A stretch of 64,000 nucleotides of DNA from the NCBI GenBank assembly GCA_029817715.1, contig JARUPY010000271.1, forward strand, positions 1,798,001 through 1,862,000, given 5' to 3'. The notes below the pieces were generated by a model that saw nothing but the letters and a program-made list of their open reading frames with translations, was not told the origin of the DNA and made no database searches. The position numbers and the translations under genes were made by a program. The stretch is from Melastoma dodecandrum (lineage: Eukaryota; Streptophyta; Magnoliopsida; Myrtales; Melastomataceae). Positions 36,617 to 53,672 of this stretch are shown here, one piece after another. Each line of letters begins with the position of its first letter. Position 1 is the stretch's first letter.

Positions 36617-36630
36617 ATTTCCCCCTTTTT
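36617..36630 (-). other. Polypurine tract of the Sirevirus-like element
   Basis: The minus strand reads AAAAAGGGGGAAAT immediately before the 3' LTR. It would prime plus-strand DNA synthesis. Confidence 0.8.
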
Positions 36631-37363
36631 GATGATGACAAAACATTCATCGTTGAGGGAAATATGTTTGCAAGAACTCCCCCTAAATAGATGAGAGTAA
36701 GAGTCTCGCGTTTTTACAGTACCATAAGGTTCTGTATAACAGAGCATAGAAGCTTCTGTTATGAAGAAGGTTGTACAGAGCACAAAGGCTTCTGTGATTA
36801 ATACAGAGCGTGGAGCTTCTGTATATAGCCCGACAAAAATGATGGTATTTCATTTCTGCACTCCCAGCAATAGTGACTTTAAAAAGATCACGAATCGCAT
36901 TCCCTGCAGAAGGTTGCGATTATGAGCTGTATCAGTCTCATAGGCTTCTACACCGTAGACGGTATAGCCTTCTACGACCCATTGAGTTATAGAAAATCAA
37001 GGATTTTTCTATAACCAATACAGAGCTAGGTACTCCCCCTCAACACAATTTTCTCCCCCTTTTTGTCACATCAAAAAGAAGATGAATGTAGGTTGAAAAA
37101 GAAGAGTAAGCTTCTTGCAGAAGGTATGACATAATGTTCATGACCAACGTGCAGAGGGTAGTTTTAATTCTTGCAGAGGGTAGAACAGAGGGTTCAAAAA
37201 CCATCATGCAGAATGTGGTGCAGAAGGTATGACAGAAACTTCAAATACCATTCATGCAAAGGAGTTGTGTCCAACAAATTGGCACTTATTACAATCTAGA
37301 AGACCACAGAAATCAGTTTTTGGTCTAGCTAGAAATGCATAAAAGAGAGAACATCAAGAGAGT

Positions 37364-39171
37364 TCATTTTTCCTCTTCCTCCTCAGAAGGGACTGCATCA
37401 AGATTATCACGGATAACCTTTGCTTGGCGTTCCAGCTCGCGAGTCAGGTTCTCTACCATTTTGCGTAGGACGCGCATATCTTCCTCATTGGCTACAGCCT
37501 TCTGCTGGAGGTCCTTGAGGAGAGCAGTTTGTTCCAGGAGGATGGTCATCTCAGCAGAGGACTTGGGTTGGCTGAAAGAGCCTTAGCTGCAGAGGCAGAA
37601 GCAGAAGGTGCAGTAGCAGCCTTTCTGGACATTCTGGCAGACAGGGGCTTATCCTCATCATCCTCAGTGGTGTCCTGTGACTTCAATTTGAGAGTCCAGG
37701 AGGAGCCCTTCCTTACATAATGCATGCTAGCTATGATCTGGTGCCCAAAGGTACCAACCTTCCATTTCTCTTGGAAAGTAGATGCATCAGTAGAAACACG
37801 GGCAAGCTTAAGAAGGCCGGCAATTACCTGGCCATAAGGCAGAGCCTTTCCTGTTGTATTGCAGCAACGTTTCATGTGCGAGAACACCAGCAAGCCAAGG
37901 TTGAAAGGGATTCCCTTCATGATGTGAGCCATCAGTGACGCATCAATTGAGGTGATGGTGTCGATGCTCCCGGTCCTTGGTAAGAGGCAGAATAGCACAA
38001 CTCGATGCAATACACGAGTCTTGAGTTCCAGCTTTGTGGACTCCAGGTATTTGTCCGACTGGACTCTTTCCCCCATGATGATGCTGTAGGATTCCTCCTT
38101 TCCAAGATCTGACAGTGGGTCATATTCCTCACAGCCAAACAATTGGTTAACATCATGTGCAGAGAAGACAAGCGGAACCCCTTCAATCACTGTTTTGATG
38201 AACTTGACATGAGGTCCTTGTTCATGGAACGTAATGTTACCATAGAACTCTCTCAGGCGAGAAACGGCCACCTCTGCATATGTCTCACAGAAGTTTTTCA
38301 GACCAACTTTCTCAAGCAATGGAGCAATGTCAAGATCATTTGCCTTAAACCAATTAAAATCAATGCGCTTGAAGGCAGCGAACTGTCGACCAGCAGCATC
38401 ACATTTGGGCAATTTGGTATCGGCAAGCACAGTTTCTATCTCCTTTCTAGAGACTAGAGGGTTTACCGGAAATATGAAGGTATCCAGCCCCTCAGTGAAG
38501 GTGTCCACAGATTTCTCCGGGGACTTGGTTTTCTTTGCAGCCGCTTTGACAAGAGAGGTGCTGACAGTCTCGGGCTCTTTCCGTTTCAGCCTAGTCCGTG
38601 AGGATACACCTCCTGACTTGATGGCATCATGGAGAAGCTTTGTTCCAGAGGGTGCTGCAGGCTTCTGGGTAGCCTTCTGTGCAGCAGAGGCAACGCCTTT
38701 CTGCTTGAGGTCAGGGGAGACAGAGATGACAGGAGCAGGAGCTTCCTCATCTGGTTCCTCTGGTGCGTCATCGACAAGGGGCACTTCCACCTCCTTATCA
38801 GACTCAGCATTCTCCTCAGGGGTGGCGACCTTTGATGCATCAATGTCATCAGCCGCAGTAGAACCCTTGGCAGAGGGTTCAGGGTCAGGGAGTTCCTTTG
38901 TCGCAGCGACCAGGGATCCCTCATGTGCTTTCTCTTCCACTTGGATTTGGGCTTTTTCAAGTCCCTTGTCCTTGGAGAGTGGTTGCATGTCATCGTGGGT
39001 CTCGACAACAGCAGGAATGGTCTATTCCTTCGCAGGAGAGATGGGTTTCTCCGGCGAGGAAGGGGATGGAGTCCTGCTCGCAGATGATGCAGGCTTCTCC
39101 GATCCAGAGGCGCGAGCCTTCTTTCTTCCGGCCTTAGCCTTTTTCCTCAAGGATTTTGCCTTGGGTCCCAT
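37364..39171 (-). pseudogene. ORF3 of the Sirevirus-like element (putative plant transposon protein)
   Basis: A third reading frame lies between pol and the 3' LTR, a position where Sireviruses can carry an extra, sometimes env-like, gene. It starts at the ATG at 39171 with a Lys/Arg-rich leader (MGPKAKSLRKKAKAGRKK). It meets a TAG at 39022-39024, continues as an open stretch of 480 codons from 38988, and passes by a one-base shift near 37550-37565 into a final coiled-coil-like segment ending in an acidic run. The centre (VSRLREFYGNITFHEQGPHV and following) resembles a conserved domain of unknown function seen in plant retroelement extra ORFs. I see no clear signal peptide or transmembrane helix, so an envelope role is not supported. 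The breaks suggest it is non-functional in this copy. Confidence 0.7.
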
Positions 39172-40166
39172 GGGTGATGAAGAACGAAGGTCTGGGAGTT
39201 TTAGGGCAAAATGGGAGAGAAGGAGAAAGGGGATACGATGATCTGAGGGTGGTGTGAAGAAGGATGACGGTTGTGGGTTTTAAAGGCGGTTTATGGGAAT
39301 AAAATATTTTTCCCGCTCAAGTGATCTATTTGAGATGTCATGTCAAACTGACATGCATCAGAAACACGGGGGAAAGGAAATTTTATTTCCTTGATTCAAT
39401 TGTGTGAGGCGAATGGCTTTTCAAGGCAAGAAAGACATCGTCACGACATCGTCACCTTCTGTTACAGCTTCTTCCACACCGAAGAGCTAAATATAATGGA
39501 TATTTGTATCCAAGTATAGTTTATTAGGATTTTAATATTCCTAACAAAGAAAATTTCGATCAGAATAAATATTTTATTCATCAAAATCTTTTATTGGATG
39601 ATATATTATATCTCCAGATTTAGTTTGAAAGTTACCTAAATTAAAGTTTAGGTAAGCATTTCGTAAGACCTTCTATAAGGTAGAAAGTGTAATCAACTCT
39701 CTGTAATGAAGTGTACAAACAATTGTACCTTCTGTTTAATAGAGGGTGGATAATTCTACCTTCTATAAAGATGAAACGAAGGATTATACCTTCGGTTGTT
39801 TGAAGTGTACAAAGGTGTACCTTCTATATGATAGATGGTGAAATTTAACCTTCTATTGTGTAGAAAGCTAAATATACGACCTTCTATAGTGAATTGTACG
39901 ACGTTGTACCTTCTATAAAACAGAGGATTATTCCTTCTGTATGAAGTGTACAAGTATGTACCTTCTGTTTGATAGAGGATGAAATTCAACCTTCTATTAT
40001 ATAGAAAGTTTAATATTCTTCCTTCTATAGTGAGGTGTACGAATGTGTACCCTCTGTAGTGTAGAAACAGAGGTTTGCACCTTCTGTAATAGAGTGTACA
40101 CTTATGTACCTTCTGTAGTAAGTTTCTGAAGTACTTACTTAACTTTTCGTTGTCTTATGAAAGACA

Positions 40167-43100
40167 TTATATAGGATGGCATATTCCTAATTCGCTTCTA
40201 AAAAAGAAAAATTTTTCTTTATCCAGAGGTTTGGTAAAGATATCAGCCAATTGGTGTTCAGTGTTAATGTATTCTACATTAATAGAACCCTGTTGTACAT
40301 TATCTCTCAGAAAGTGATGTCTGAGTTCGATATGCTTCGATCTCGAGTGATATACTGGATTCTTAGCTAGGCTAATAGCACTAGTATTATCACATTTGAT
40401 CGGTATCTTTGTAAATGAGTGACCATAGTCCTCAAGTTGTTGTTTCATCCACAGGAGTTGTGCACAGCAGCTTGCGGCTGCTATATACTCAGCTTCTGCA
40501 GTGGAGAGGGCAACAGAAGTCTGCTTCTTGGAAAACCATGAAATCAACATGTTTCCCATGAGCTGACAAGTACCACTTGTACTCTTTCTGTCCACCTTAC
40601 TTCCTGCGAAGTCTGCATCGGAGTATCCAGTGAGATCAAAGTTTGATTTCTTAGAATACCAGATGCCAAGGTTTACAGAACCCTGTAGATATCTAAAGAT
40701 CCTCTTGACCGCAGTCATGTGAGATTCTTTAGGTGCTGATTGAAATCTAGCACAGAGACATACACTAAACAGTATGTCAGGTCTAGAAGCTGTAAGGTAC
40801 AGAAGAGAACCTATCATGCTTCTGTAGAGCTTACTATCCACTTCTTTACCATTTTCGTCTTTGTCCAATTGAGTATTTGTACCCATTGGAGTAGACAAAG
40901 GTTTCGTGCCTTCTAGGCCGAATTTCTTCAGAAGCTGCTTAGTGTACTTTTCTTGATGTAAGAATGTACCTTCTGCAGATTGCTGAATTTGTAAACCAAG
41001 GAAGAACGTGAGTTCTCCCATCATACTCATCTCAAACTCGCTTGTCATGAGTTTAGAGAATTCTGCACAGAGCGTTTCATCAGTTGATCCAAAGATAATG
41101 TCATCGACATAGATCTGGACAACAATGAGATGATTGCTTCTGTGTTTGAGAAAGAGAGTAGTATCTACTCTTCCTCTATTGTAGCCCTTTTCGACAAGGA
41201 AGGAGCTAAGTTTCTCATACCATGCTCTAGGAGCCTGTTTAAGGCCATATAGAGCTTTGGAGAGTTTATAGACGTAGTCTCTGTGTTGCAGATCCTCGAA
41301 ACCAGGAGGTTGACTTACGTAGACCTCTTCCTTGATTTCTCCATTGAGGAATGCACTTTTTACGTCCATTTGATACAACTTAAAGTTGTTAAAGCAAGCA
41401 TAGGCTAATAACATTCGTATTGCCTCTAGACGAGCTACAGGAGCAAACGTCTCATCAAAGTCGATACCCTCTTGTTGAGAGTACCCTTTTGCAACGAGCC
41501 GAGCCTTGTTCCTCACAACAATGCCTGACTCATTTAGTTTGTTCCTGAAAACCCATTTAGTCCCAATGATGGAACGGTTACCAGGTTTAGGAACAAGTGA
41601 CCACACTTTGCTCCGTTCAAATTGTTCAAGCTCCTCTTGCATAGCAAGTATCCAATCTGGATCGTTGAGAGCTTCATCAATATTCTCTGGCTCTTTCTGT
41701 GATAGAAAAGCCGAGTGTTCATAGAAGGCATTTACAGAACTTCTAGTCTGTATGCCTCTGTTAAGATCTCCTATAACTTGGTCTATAGGATGACGTCTTT
41801 GATAAAGAGCAGGTGCTCTAATATCACTTTGTTGATCATTATGAGAATGTTCTTCATAATTATCATTTGTTTGTTCAAGATCATTTTTAGATTCATGAAC
41901 AGAAGGTTCACCCTTCTCTTTCGTAGAGGGTAGAGGTTCTACAGCATCTTCTGTAGGTTCTTGAGATATAACATCTCTTGTAATAATAGTAGGAAGGTCA
42001 TTAATTTTTACATTAATAGACTCCTCTATAGTAGAAGTTCTTTTGTTTAGAACTCTATAAGCTTTGCTAGACATAGAGTATCCGAGAAAGATGCCCTCAT
42101 CTGTCTTAGCTTCGAACTTTCCTAAATTGTCCTTAGAAGGTCTCAAGATAAAACAAGGACTTCCAAAGGAGTAGAAATAGGAGATGTTCGGTTTTCTCCC
42201 CCTATATAGTTGATAGGGAGTTTTCTCAAGTATGGGTCTAAGTAGAACCCTGTTTGATATGTAGCAGGCTGTATTAACAGCTTCTGCCCATAGGTTCTGT
42301 GGAGCAGAGCTCTCACACATCATGGTTCTAGCCATGTCTATTAGAGTTCTATTTTTCCGTTCTGCTACTCCATTTTGTTGAGGAGTATAAGGAGCAGAAA
42401 AATTGTGATCGATACCTTGTTCGTCACAGAAAGTAGCGAAGTCATGGTTTTCAAACTCAGTACCATGATCCGTTCTTATAGCCTTTACAGAAGATCCAGT
42501 TTCATTCTGTAATTTCTTAACTAGTTTAATGAAAGTTTCAAAAGCATCGCTTTTGTGAGTTAGAAATCTAACCCACGTGTATCTAGAGTAGTCATCGACC
42601 ACAACTAGACAGTACCTTCTACCGCCGACACTCTGAACTCTAGTAGGTCCGAATAGATCCATATGTAGAAGTTCAAGAGGTTGAGAAGTAGAGACTTCAT
42701 TCTTAGATTTGAATGAAGACTTAGTTTGTTTTCCAAGAGAACATGCTTCACAGAAGCTGTCATGCTCAAAACGGATATTGGGTAATCCCTTAACCAAATC
42801 CTTTTTCACAAGCTTGGATAACAATTTGAAGTTGGAGTGTCCCAACCTTCTATGCCATAGTAGGCTTTCATCTTTGACTGTCAGAAGGCAACTTTCTGTT
42901 GTACAGAAGCTATTCTGAGTCAAGGTATAGATATTCCTCTTACGAGTCCCAATGAAGCGAACTTCATTGTTCAGGATTCCGGAACACTTGTCTTGATCAA
43001 AAGTTATTTTATAACCTTTGTCACAAAGCTGGCTAATGCTCAGCAAATTATGTTTGAGTTCTGTAACCAACAGAACCTCATCGATGACCATGGAGTCAGA

Positions 43101-43481
43101 ACTTCCAATGGTACCTTTGCCGATGACAGAGCCTTTGCTATTGTCACCGAATTTAACCGACCCTCCACATTGTAGAGTCAGTTGGGAAAATTTGGATGGG
43201 TCTCCGGTCATGTGCCTGGAGCATCCACTATCAAGATACCATTCGCTTTCAACAGTTTCTGTTTGAAAGCAGGTATGAAGTTCATTTTGCGTTTCTGTGT
43301 GAGTTGTGAGGCACACTTGTGCTTCCTCATCCTCAGAATCATCAAGTTCTGCCCAAGAAGCTATTGCTTTCTTGAACTTGCATTTAGGAGAAGGTTTCTC
43401 CTTTTCTTTAAGTAAAGGACATTCTGTTTTGTAGTGTCCTTTCTTTTTGCATTCAAAGCATGTGACCAACTTTGGATCCAT
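40167..43481 (-). CDS. Copia pol polyprotein (protease, integrase, reverse transcriptase, RNase H)
   Basis: A single open frame of 1104 codons. In order it shows the gag-type zinc knuckle [15 protein letters not shown], the protease active site [10 protein letters not shown], an HHCC zinc region of integrase ([15 protein letters not shown] ... CEACSLGK), the integrase catalytic residues in [17 protein letters not shown] and [11 protein letters not shown], the reverse transcriptase motifs [20 protein letters not shown] and YVDDIIFGS, and RNase H with [11 protein letters not shown], ending in [10 protein letters not shown]. No stop or shift interrupts it. The order INT before RT defines Copia. 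The start at 43481 is an internal Met; natural translation probably continues from gag, which is out of frame here. Confidence 0.95.
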   Translation of the reverse strand: MDPKLVTCFECKKKGHYKTECPLLKEKEKPSPKCKFKKAIASWAELDDSEDEEAQVCLTTHTETQNELHTCFQTETVESEWYLDSGCSRHMTGDPSKFSQLTLQCGGSVKFGDNSKGSVIGKGTIGSSDSMVIDEVLLVTELKHNLLSISQLCDKGYKITFDQDKCSGILNNEVRFIGTRKRNIYTLTQNSFCTTESCLLTVKDESLLWHRRLGHSNFKLLSKLVKKDLVKGLPNIRFEHDSFCEACSLGKQTKSSFKSKNEVSTSQPLELLHMDLFGPTRVQSVGGRRYCLVVVDDYSRYTWVRFLTHKSDAFETFIKLVKKLQNETGSSVKAIRTDHGTEFENHDFATFCDEQGIDHNFSAPYTPQQNGVAERKNRTLIDMARTMMCESSAPQNLWAEAVNTACYISNRVLLRPILEKTPYQLYRGRKPNISYFYSFGSPCFILRPSKDNLGKFEAKTDEGIFLGYSMSSKAYRVLNKRTSTIEESINVKINDLPTIITRDVISQEPTEDAVEPLPSTKEKGEPSVHESKNDLEQTNDNYEEHSHNDQQSDIRAPALYQRRHPIDQVIGDLNRGIQTRSSVNAFYEHSAFLSQKEPENIDEALNDPDWILAMQEELEQFERSKVWSLVPKPGNRSIIGTKWVFRNKLNESGIVVRNKARLVAKGYSQQEGIDFDETFAPVARLEAIRMLLAYACFNNFKLYQMDVKSAFLNGEIKEEVYVSQPPGFEDLQHRDYVYKLSKALYGLKQAPRAWYEKLSSFLVEKGYNRGRVDTTLFLKHRSNHLIVVQIYVDDIIFGSTDETLCAEFSKLMTSEFEMSMMGELTFFLGLQIQQSAEGTFLHQEKYTKQLLKKFGLEGTKPLSTPMGTNTQLDKDENGKEVDSKLYRSMIGSLLYLTASRPDILFSVCLCARFQSAPKESHMTAVKRIFRYLQGSVNLGIWYSKKSNFDLTGYSDADFAGSKVDRKSTSGTCQLMGNMLISWFSKKQTSVALSTAEAEYIAAASCCAQLLWMKQQLEDYGHSFTKIPIKCDNTSAISLAKNPVYHSRSKHIELRHHFLRDNVQQGSINVEYINTEHQLADIFTKPLDKEKFFFFRSELGICHPI

Positions 43482-44287
43482 GTGTGTTTTTGGCTTCTCT
43501 TATTGAAGCGTTTCTTGGAGGCGAACCACAAAATGTGTTTAGCTATCATTGCGAGTTCATCATCTGTATCAGCTTCTGCTTCATCATCCGAACCTTCTGT
43601 AGGTTCTTCTGATGCTCTGAAAGCAACAGGTGCTCTCTTTATATCTGGTTGAGAGGATCTTTCCATCTCATACGAGATTAAGGAGCTCATCAACTGATCT
43701 AGTCGAAGAATAGAGAGGTCTTTAGCTTCCTCTATAGCCGTTTTCTTGGCTTCCCATGATTTGGGTAGAGTACGCAAAACCTTTCGAACTAGTTCAGAAT
43801 TTTGATAGGTTTTGCCCAAATGAGTTAGGGCATCGACTAGGAGGTTGAGTCTCTGGAACATTTGTTCTACAGATTCATCAGCCTTCATAGTAAAGTTTTC
43901 ATATTGGTGAATTAAGAAATTCACCTTAGTTTCTCTTATCTGGTCTGTTCCAATATACATGGTGACAAGTTTGTCCCAGATTTCCTTGCCCGAAGTGCAA
44001 GTTGAAACTTTGACGAATTCACCTTCTGACATAGCATTGAACATCAAATACTTTGCCGTTTTAGTGAGTCGTCTGATCTTAAGGTATTCCCGTGTAGGAT
44101 GACCTTCTCGATCAAATTGTTGGTTCTCTGGTATAGAAGGAGGACCATCTTCTATATAAGACCATAAGTCTTCGTCAATTGCATCAACAAATGCGCTCAT
44201 ACGAATTTTCCAGTAGGAAAAATTCTTACCATCGAAAATGGGAGGATTCCCAACATGTGGTTTAGGCACATTATAGTTTTCAGCCAT
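43361..44287 (-). CDS. Copia gag (capsid), shifted before the zinc knuckle
   Basis: An open frame of 308 codons begins [20 protein letters not shown] and carries the conserved plant Copia gag features [35 protein letters not shown] and [10 protein letters not shown]. Near 43485-43495, at an A5 run, its frame leaves the one that encodes the zinc knuckle, which is read at the start of the pol frame instead. The last part of this ORF is therefore out of frame. This is either a mutation, a homopolymer error, or a programmed shift; the first two seem more likely because related elements usually read gag and the knuckle together. Confidence 0.85.
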   Translation of the reverse strand: MAENYNVPKPHVGNPPIFDGKNFSYWKIRMSAFVDAIDEDLWSYIEDGPPSIPENQQFDREGHPTREYLKIRRLTKTAKYLMFNAMSEGEFVKVSTCTSGKEIWDKLVTMYIGTDQIRETKVNFLIHQYENFTMKADESVEQMFQRLNLLVDALTHLGKTYQNSELVRKVLRTLPKSWEAKKTAIEEAKDLSILRLDQLMSSLISYEMERSSQPDIKRAPVAFRASEEPTEGSDDEAEADTDDELAMIAKHILWFASKKRFNKRSQKHTWIQSWSHALNAKRKDTTKQNVLYLKKRRNLLLNASSRKQ

Positions 44288-44930
44288 ATGTTCGATTCGT
44301 ATAGAGTATTACGCTTCTATAGAACAGAACGTTGACGAATAGAACCTCAACAAAGAAGCAAGCTTCTGTTGGGTAGAAGTCAGTCATCAAGTCAACAATC
44401 AGACCTCTGTTAAATAGAGCACGAGTGTCAATATGACAGAACTGAGAATTTCTTTCAGGTGCAGTTGTTGAATTCTCGCAGAGCAGCAAGCTTCTGCAGA
44501 ACAGAAACAAAATGCCAAATGTGATATTCACAGAGCGTATGCTTCTGTTGAATAGATTCTGATAGAATGCAGAGTTCTACAGAATGTTACAATTTAATAC
44601 TCACAGAGCTTGAAGCTTCTGGAGGATGGAAAAGTTTAGTTCAGTCTCTGTTGAGTAGAACACTTATTCCAGACGTTGTTTTCAAACAGAGCGCAAGCTT
44701 CTGTTGAATAGAAGGTAGCTTCTGATAGAGCGAAAGCTTCTACAGAATAGAACTAAGTTGATTTTCACAGAGCTTAAAGCTTCTGTGCAGTAGCGGGTTA
44801 ATTCTGATAGAGCGTAGGCTTCTACAGAATAGAACCAGTCACAGAGCTAAGAGCTTCTGTGGAGATGAGTGTGTAGCTGGAAAGAGCTTTTCAAGGATCT
44901 ACAACAAGCTGTTAAGCCTCTGTTGAACCT

Positions 44931-44942
44931 GCTCTGATACCA
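44931..44942 (-). other. Primer-binding site (tRNA-iMet) of the Sirevirus-like element
   Basis: The minus strand reads TGGTATCAGAGC two bases inside the 5' LTR, complementary to the 3' end of initiator tRNA-Met. Confidence 0.93.
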
Positions 44943-44944
44943 AT

Positions 44945-47209
44945 TGTTACACTAAGAGGGGGGGTGAATTAGTGTTAATCTCCAAAATTGGATTTTAACC
45001 CTTTTTCGTTTTACCCCGCAGCGGAATGAAAAGCTTCTGTTAAACAGAGCATGTAAGTTTCTGTAAGACAGAATGTTTGATTGTGTACGCAAATTTGTTT
45101 GATGGACACAAGGATTTTTATAGTGGTTCAGCAAATTGCTTACGTCCACTCTTCACCCAGATATTTGGATGGTTTCCACTCAAATGTATCTCAGTACAAA
45201 TTACACAAGTGATAGCAACCAAAAGCAAACCCGTAGGGTTCTGTACAATAGAGGCTTGAGTGGCAGAACACAGACCAGAAGGTTCTGTGCCGTAGAGGCT
45301 CGTTATGTAGCACAAACCCGAAGGTTCTGTACTATAGTAACTTAGGCTCAATACAGACCAGGAGGTTCTGTATCGTAGAGAGTAAGGCACAACACAGACC
45401 AGAGGGTTCTGTGTCGAAGAGACTTAGGCACAACACAGACCAGAGGGTTCTGTGTCGAAGAGACTTAGGCACAACACAGAGGGTTCTGTGTCGAAGAAGG
45501 TAGGCACAACACAGAGGGTTCTGTGTCGAAGAAGGTAGGCACAACACAGACCAGAAGGTTCTGTGTCGAAGAAGGTAGGCACAAACCGTAAGGTTCTGTA
45601 CCGAGTATGTCAATCCACAACAGAAGGTTCTGTATAGGAAAATGACTTAGTTGAGAAGCACAGATCTGAAAGATTCTGTACCAAGGGTAGTCGACCTTCT
45701 ACTGAACAGACCGTGAGGTTCTGTAGCAAAAGTGACCAGGAAAATGTATGCACAGACCCGTAGGGTTCTGTACTACAGAGGGTTGTACAGACCGTAAGGT
45801 TCTGCACTAAAGTAGATTCAGACCTTAAGGTTCTGCTCTACAGAGGGTTATACAGATCCGAAGATTCTGTACAACAGAAGGTTGCACGCGTTAACGTGAC
45901 TAACAAGGTAACCAAATGCGCAATCCTCTTAAGGAAAACGACTTCGTGGCGTACCCCACGCGAGCACGTAGCGGACCCTACGCAAGCGAACAGCAACCCC
46001 TGTTCAAGAATGGATTTTCCCTCCGGCGGCTCCACACGACCTGCACGATCTCCTCGAGATAGCGACTATGTGGCGTACCCCACACAAGCACGTAGCATAC
46101 CCTACGCAAGCACGCAGCAGACCCTGCGCAAGCACGTGGCAAACCCCACGCAAGCAGACGGCAGCCTCCGTCCTAGGTTCCTGCACACAGAGTTCTACAC
46201 AACAGAAGCTGGTCAGTCCCTCACCTTCTGTGCTCCCGAGGTTCAGCCCTTCTCTCCGGCCCGCTGCACGTTGCCCACGTACACACGCTTCCAACAACGT
46301 ATCCTGCAGCTTCCAGCCGAGTCCCTCGAGCCCCCGAGTCACTCTCCCAGAAGGCTTCACCAACGATGCAACTTCCGCCGGTAGTACTCCTCGTGTGACT
46401 AACTCGAACGAATGAAAGAACTAAAGCAAGCTCAAGCACACGCTCTCTCTGGACAGAATGGGATGGGAGAAAAGAATTGTCGGATATATTTTACATGGGA
46501 GAGAGGGCGTGGCTATTTATACATAAAGGCTAAGAAGAAAACTTAAATGGGAAAAGATAAAAACGAAATCTGCAAAACAAGAAATTAAAAGTTAGTTTAC
46601 AAAATAAACAGAATGATATACACGTGCAAGCATTCAGAAAATAAATCAGAATAAGATCATGATATATTTTCCATGAATAGTGCACCACAGAAGGTATCGC
46701 AGAAGGTTCTGCTTGATAACCTTCTACAGGTGGAAACAATCGTTGATTTGTTTCCAAATGACTTGAAGTCAATTCCATCCTGATAAAAACACACGTGAGA
46801 GTGTATCTGGACAGGTGGTGGTGATTTGCAATCAAATAATGTTCGCATATTGATCAAGTAAGCTCACAGAAGCCTGTAGACCAAATAATAGAACATTTCC
46901 ATATATAGAAGATACATTTCCTTCTACAAGAAATATTATCTCCAATATGATTATTTGAAAATCAAATCATGGTAATCTGATTAGACGAATATCTTAATCA
47001 GATAATATATATTTCGTAATTAAATAATTGATAACTAATCATTTAATTACAAGAATAATTCTTACATAAAGCCCTTAACATAAGAAGCTTCTGTAGAATA
47101 GAATGTTCGACCTTCTGTAGTACAGAGGGTCCGGTTCATCATCAAAACCAAGAATGTTCGACCTTCTGTGGCACAGAGGTCTGGCTCATCATCAAAACCT
47201 TTTCCAACA
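44945..47209 (-). repeat. 5' LTR of the Sirevirus-like element
   Basis: The 2265 bp copy is collinear with 34295-36616. It has two of the 41-bp units (about 45389-45472) and one fewer 22-bp unit. It contains the promoter that would drive minus-strand transcription of the element. Confidence 0.95.
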
Positions 47210-47214
47210 GTCTG
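47210..47214 (+). repeat. Right target-site duplication (GTCTG)
   Basis: Exact copy of 34290-34294, directly after the TTTTCCAACA end of the right LTR. Confidence 0.9.
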
Positions 47215-47349
47215 GTTTTTTCATTTTGAACGTGTTTATTAGATTCGTATAGACAGTTGCCTGGGTGAACCACGAGAATTCGAGCAATGAACTTTTACAT
47301 CGTCATGGTTCGGAGAGACTATTTGGTCATCACCAACAGTCTCGGTGCC

Positions 47350-47800
47350 GAGGGCGATCTGCCGAGGTATTGATTCCATTCCTTTGGGGTTCCTTTCCTC
47401 CTCTAGAGGGACATCACGGCTGCATTTGTTAAAGATATGGCCAGTATGTCGTAGTCTTTGGGAGCCTGTAACACTCGTCGCAGGGATATTATCTTTCATG
47501 GTTTACAAGTAGGCAAAGGATGATCCTGGAGTGCTTTACCTTGGGCACCTTGAGCAACTTCATGTTCACTTCCTCGATTGTCTTCTGACCTTCCTTCGAA
47601 ACAGTTAAAGTCCCGAGAGCCGAGAAAAAATCTCGCCTGCCCATCCAACCAAACTGTCATGCCACCAAGGAAAGTTAACAGATTTTCCCAAGTCCATTCT
47701 CCTCCCCATGATATCGGCATGACATGATCGATCGTCAAGTTCTCCCGAGAAAAACAATACCTACAGGCAACACGCCATGAGACCGACTATTCCTGTATGA
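47350..47800 (-). pseudogene. HNH endonuclease gene fragment
   Basis: On the minus strand, 47795 downward encodes VSWRVACRYCFSRENLTIDHVMP and GGEWTWENLL, the core of a plant HNH endonuclease-family protein (the ENLTIDHV and GGEWTWENL words). The frame is then lost. A shifted frame gives GQKTIEEVNMKLLKVPK up to a GT donor at 47539. After a short intron with acceptor CAG, another exon from 47465 reads APKDYDILAISLTNAAV, interrupted by TAG, then RRKGTPKEWNQYLGR. The Cys pair expected after the WENL block is missing. It is a decayed 3' half of a gene that borders the retroelement insertion. Confidence 0.72.
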
Positions 47801-47903
47801 TACCATTCCTCAGCTGAGGTAAGAACCACATCTCACTCACTGGCAGGTATAGTTATCTCTGTACAGAATGTTCTCCCGACTGAAATTGTCCTAGAGTCTC
47901 CTC

Positions 47904-48194
47904 TTGGTCACTTGTAACAACTGCGGAACCTGGAACTTTCAGCCCTGCTCTGCTAGAGAGTTTGCCAATCTGGACAAGGACACTGCCAGCCGTAAATCGG
48001 CGATGAATGCTTTAAAGTTGTACGTGAAGAAGCTGGACTCAAAGGACGGAGTTTCTGGTCATTCCGAAGATCCGGTTTTGCCTGTACCATTTGATCTGGA
48101 CAGCGTAGGACCACAAGGAGACCTTTGCAATAAGAGGTCGAGGAAGAAGACCAATTTCATCAAGCTATCTGCAGCATGCTCTTTGTTTTTGTAG
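47904..48194 (+). pseudogene. Fragment resembling an ARM-repeat (SINE1-like) protein
   Basis: An open frame contains REFANLDKDTASRKSAMNAL and YVKKLDSKD (about 47955-48045), which resembles the N-terminus of plant ARM-repeat proteins of the SINE1/SINE2 type. Sequence on either side does not continue the family and no splice partners were found. It is probably a captured or relict fragment. The assignment rests on one short similarity recalled from memory. Confidence 0.35.
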
Positions 48195-48626
48195 CCATAT
48201 TAACCTCCATGCTGTTGATCAACGAAGGCGTTACAGAGACTACCTTATGCCAATATGATTAATCTCCTGTCGTAGTTATAAGGATCTCAATGTCTTTAAC
48301 GTCATTGTTTAGTCCCATAACAAACAAGTCCTTTGGCTCAGGTTTTGCTACTTGTACTGATAATTCTAGCAGTTACAACAAGAATGTTTGAATTCGGCGG
48401 ATTTCGATTTCTGCAGTGACATAGCTAGCTAGCTGATCTCTAGACAAGTTTTCCCAGGTCCTTATTATAGAGGAATCGATCCTCTTCCAAAACTCGTAGT
48501 CATCCAAACTCAACAATGAACAAAAAAGGAAATCACAGCAAAACAAAAAACCAGCATTTTCGGCAAAAACAAGAAAACAAGAGTAGGAAATTATTCCTGG
48601 GAGATTATGAATAGCCTTGAGACTGT
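48195..48626. other. 3' flank of GDH1
   Basis: Presumed 3' UTR and downstream region of the minus-strand GDH1 gene. Nothing else is recognised. Confidence 0.5.

Positions 48627-53672
<5,046 letters not shown>

Larger units (their letters stand above)
34295..47209 (-). mobile_element. Sirevirus-like Copia LTR retrotransposon, nearly intact
   Basis: A 12.9 kb element in minus orientation has TG...CA LTRs of 2.3 kb, a perfect 5-bp target duplication, an initiator tRNA-Met primer site, a polypurine tract, gag, a complete pol and a third ORF between pol and the 3' LTR. Long LTRs, large size and a third ORF are hallmarks of the Sirevirus group of plant Copia elements. By eye the LTRs differ at about a dozen substitutions plus changes in tandem-unit number, so insertion was recent. 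Gag is frameshifted relative to pol, and ORF3 carries a stop and a shift, so this copy may not be autonomous. Confidence 0.93.

Noticed and set aside
38327..39241. 304-codon open frame on the plus strand
   Set aside because: Shadow of the retroelement ORF3 read on the other strand; Ser-rich with no domain.
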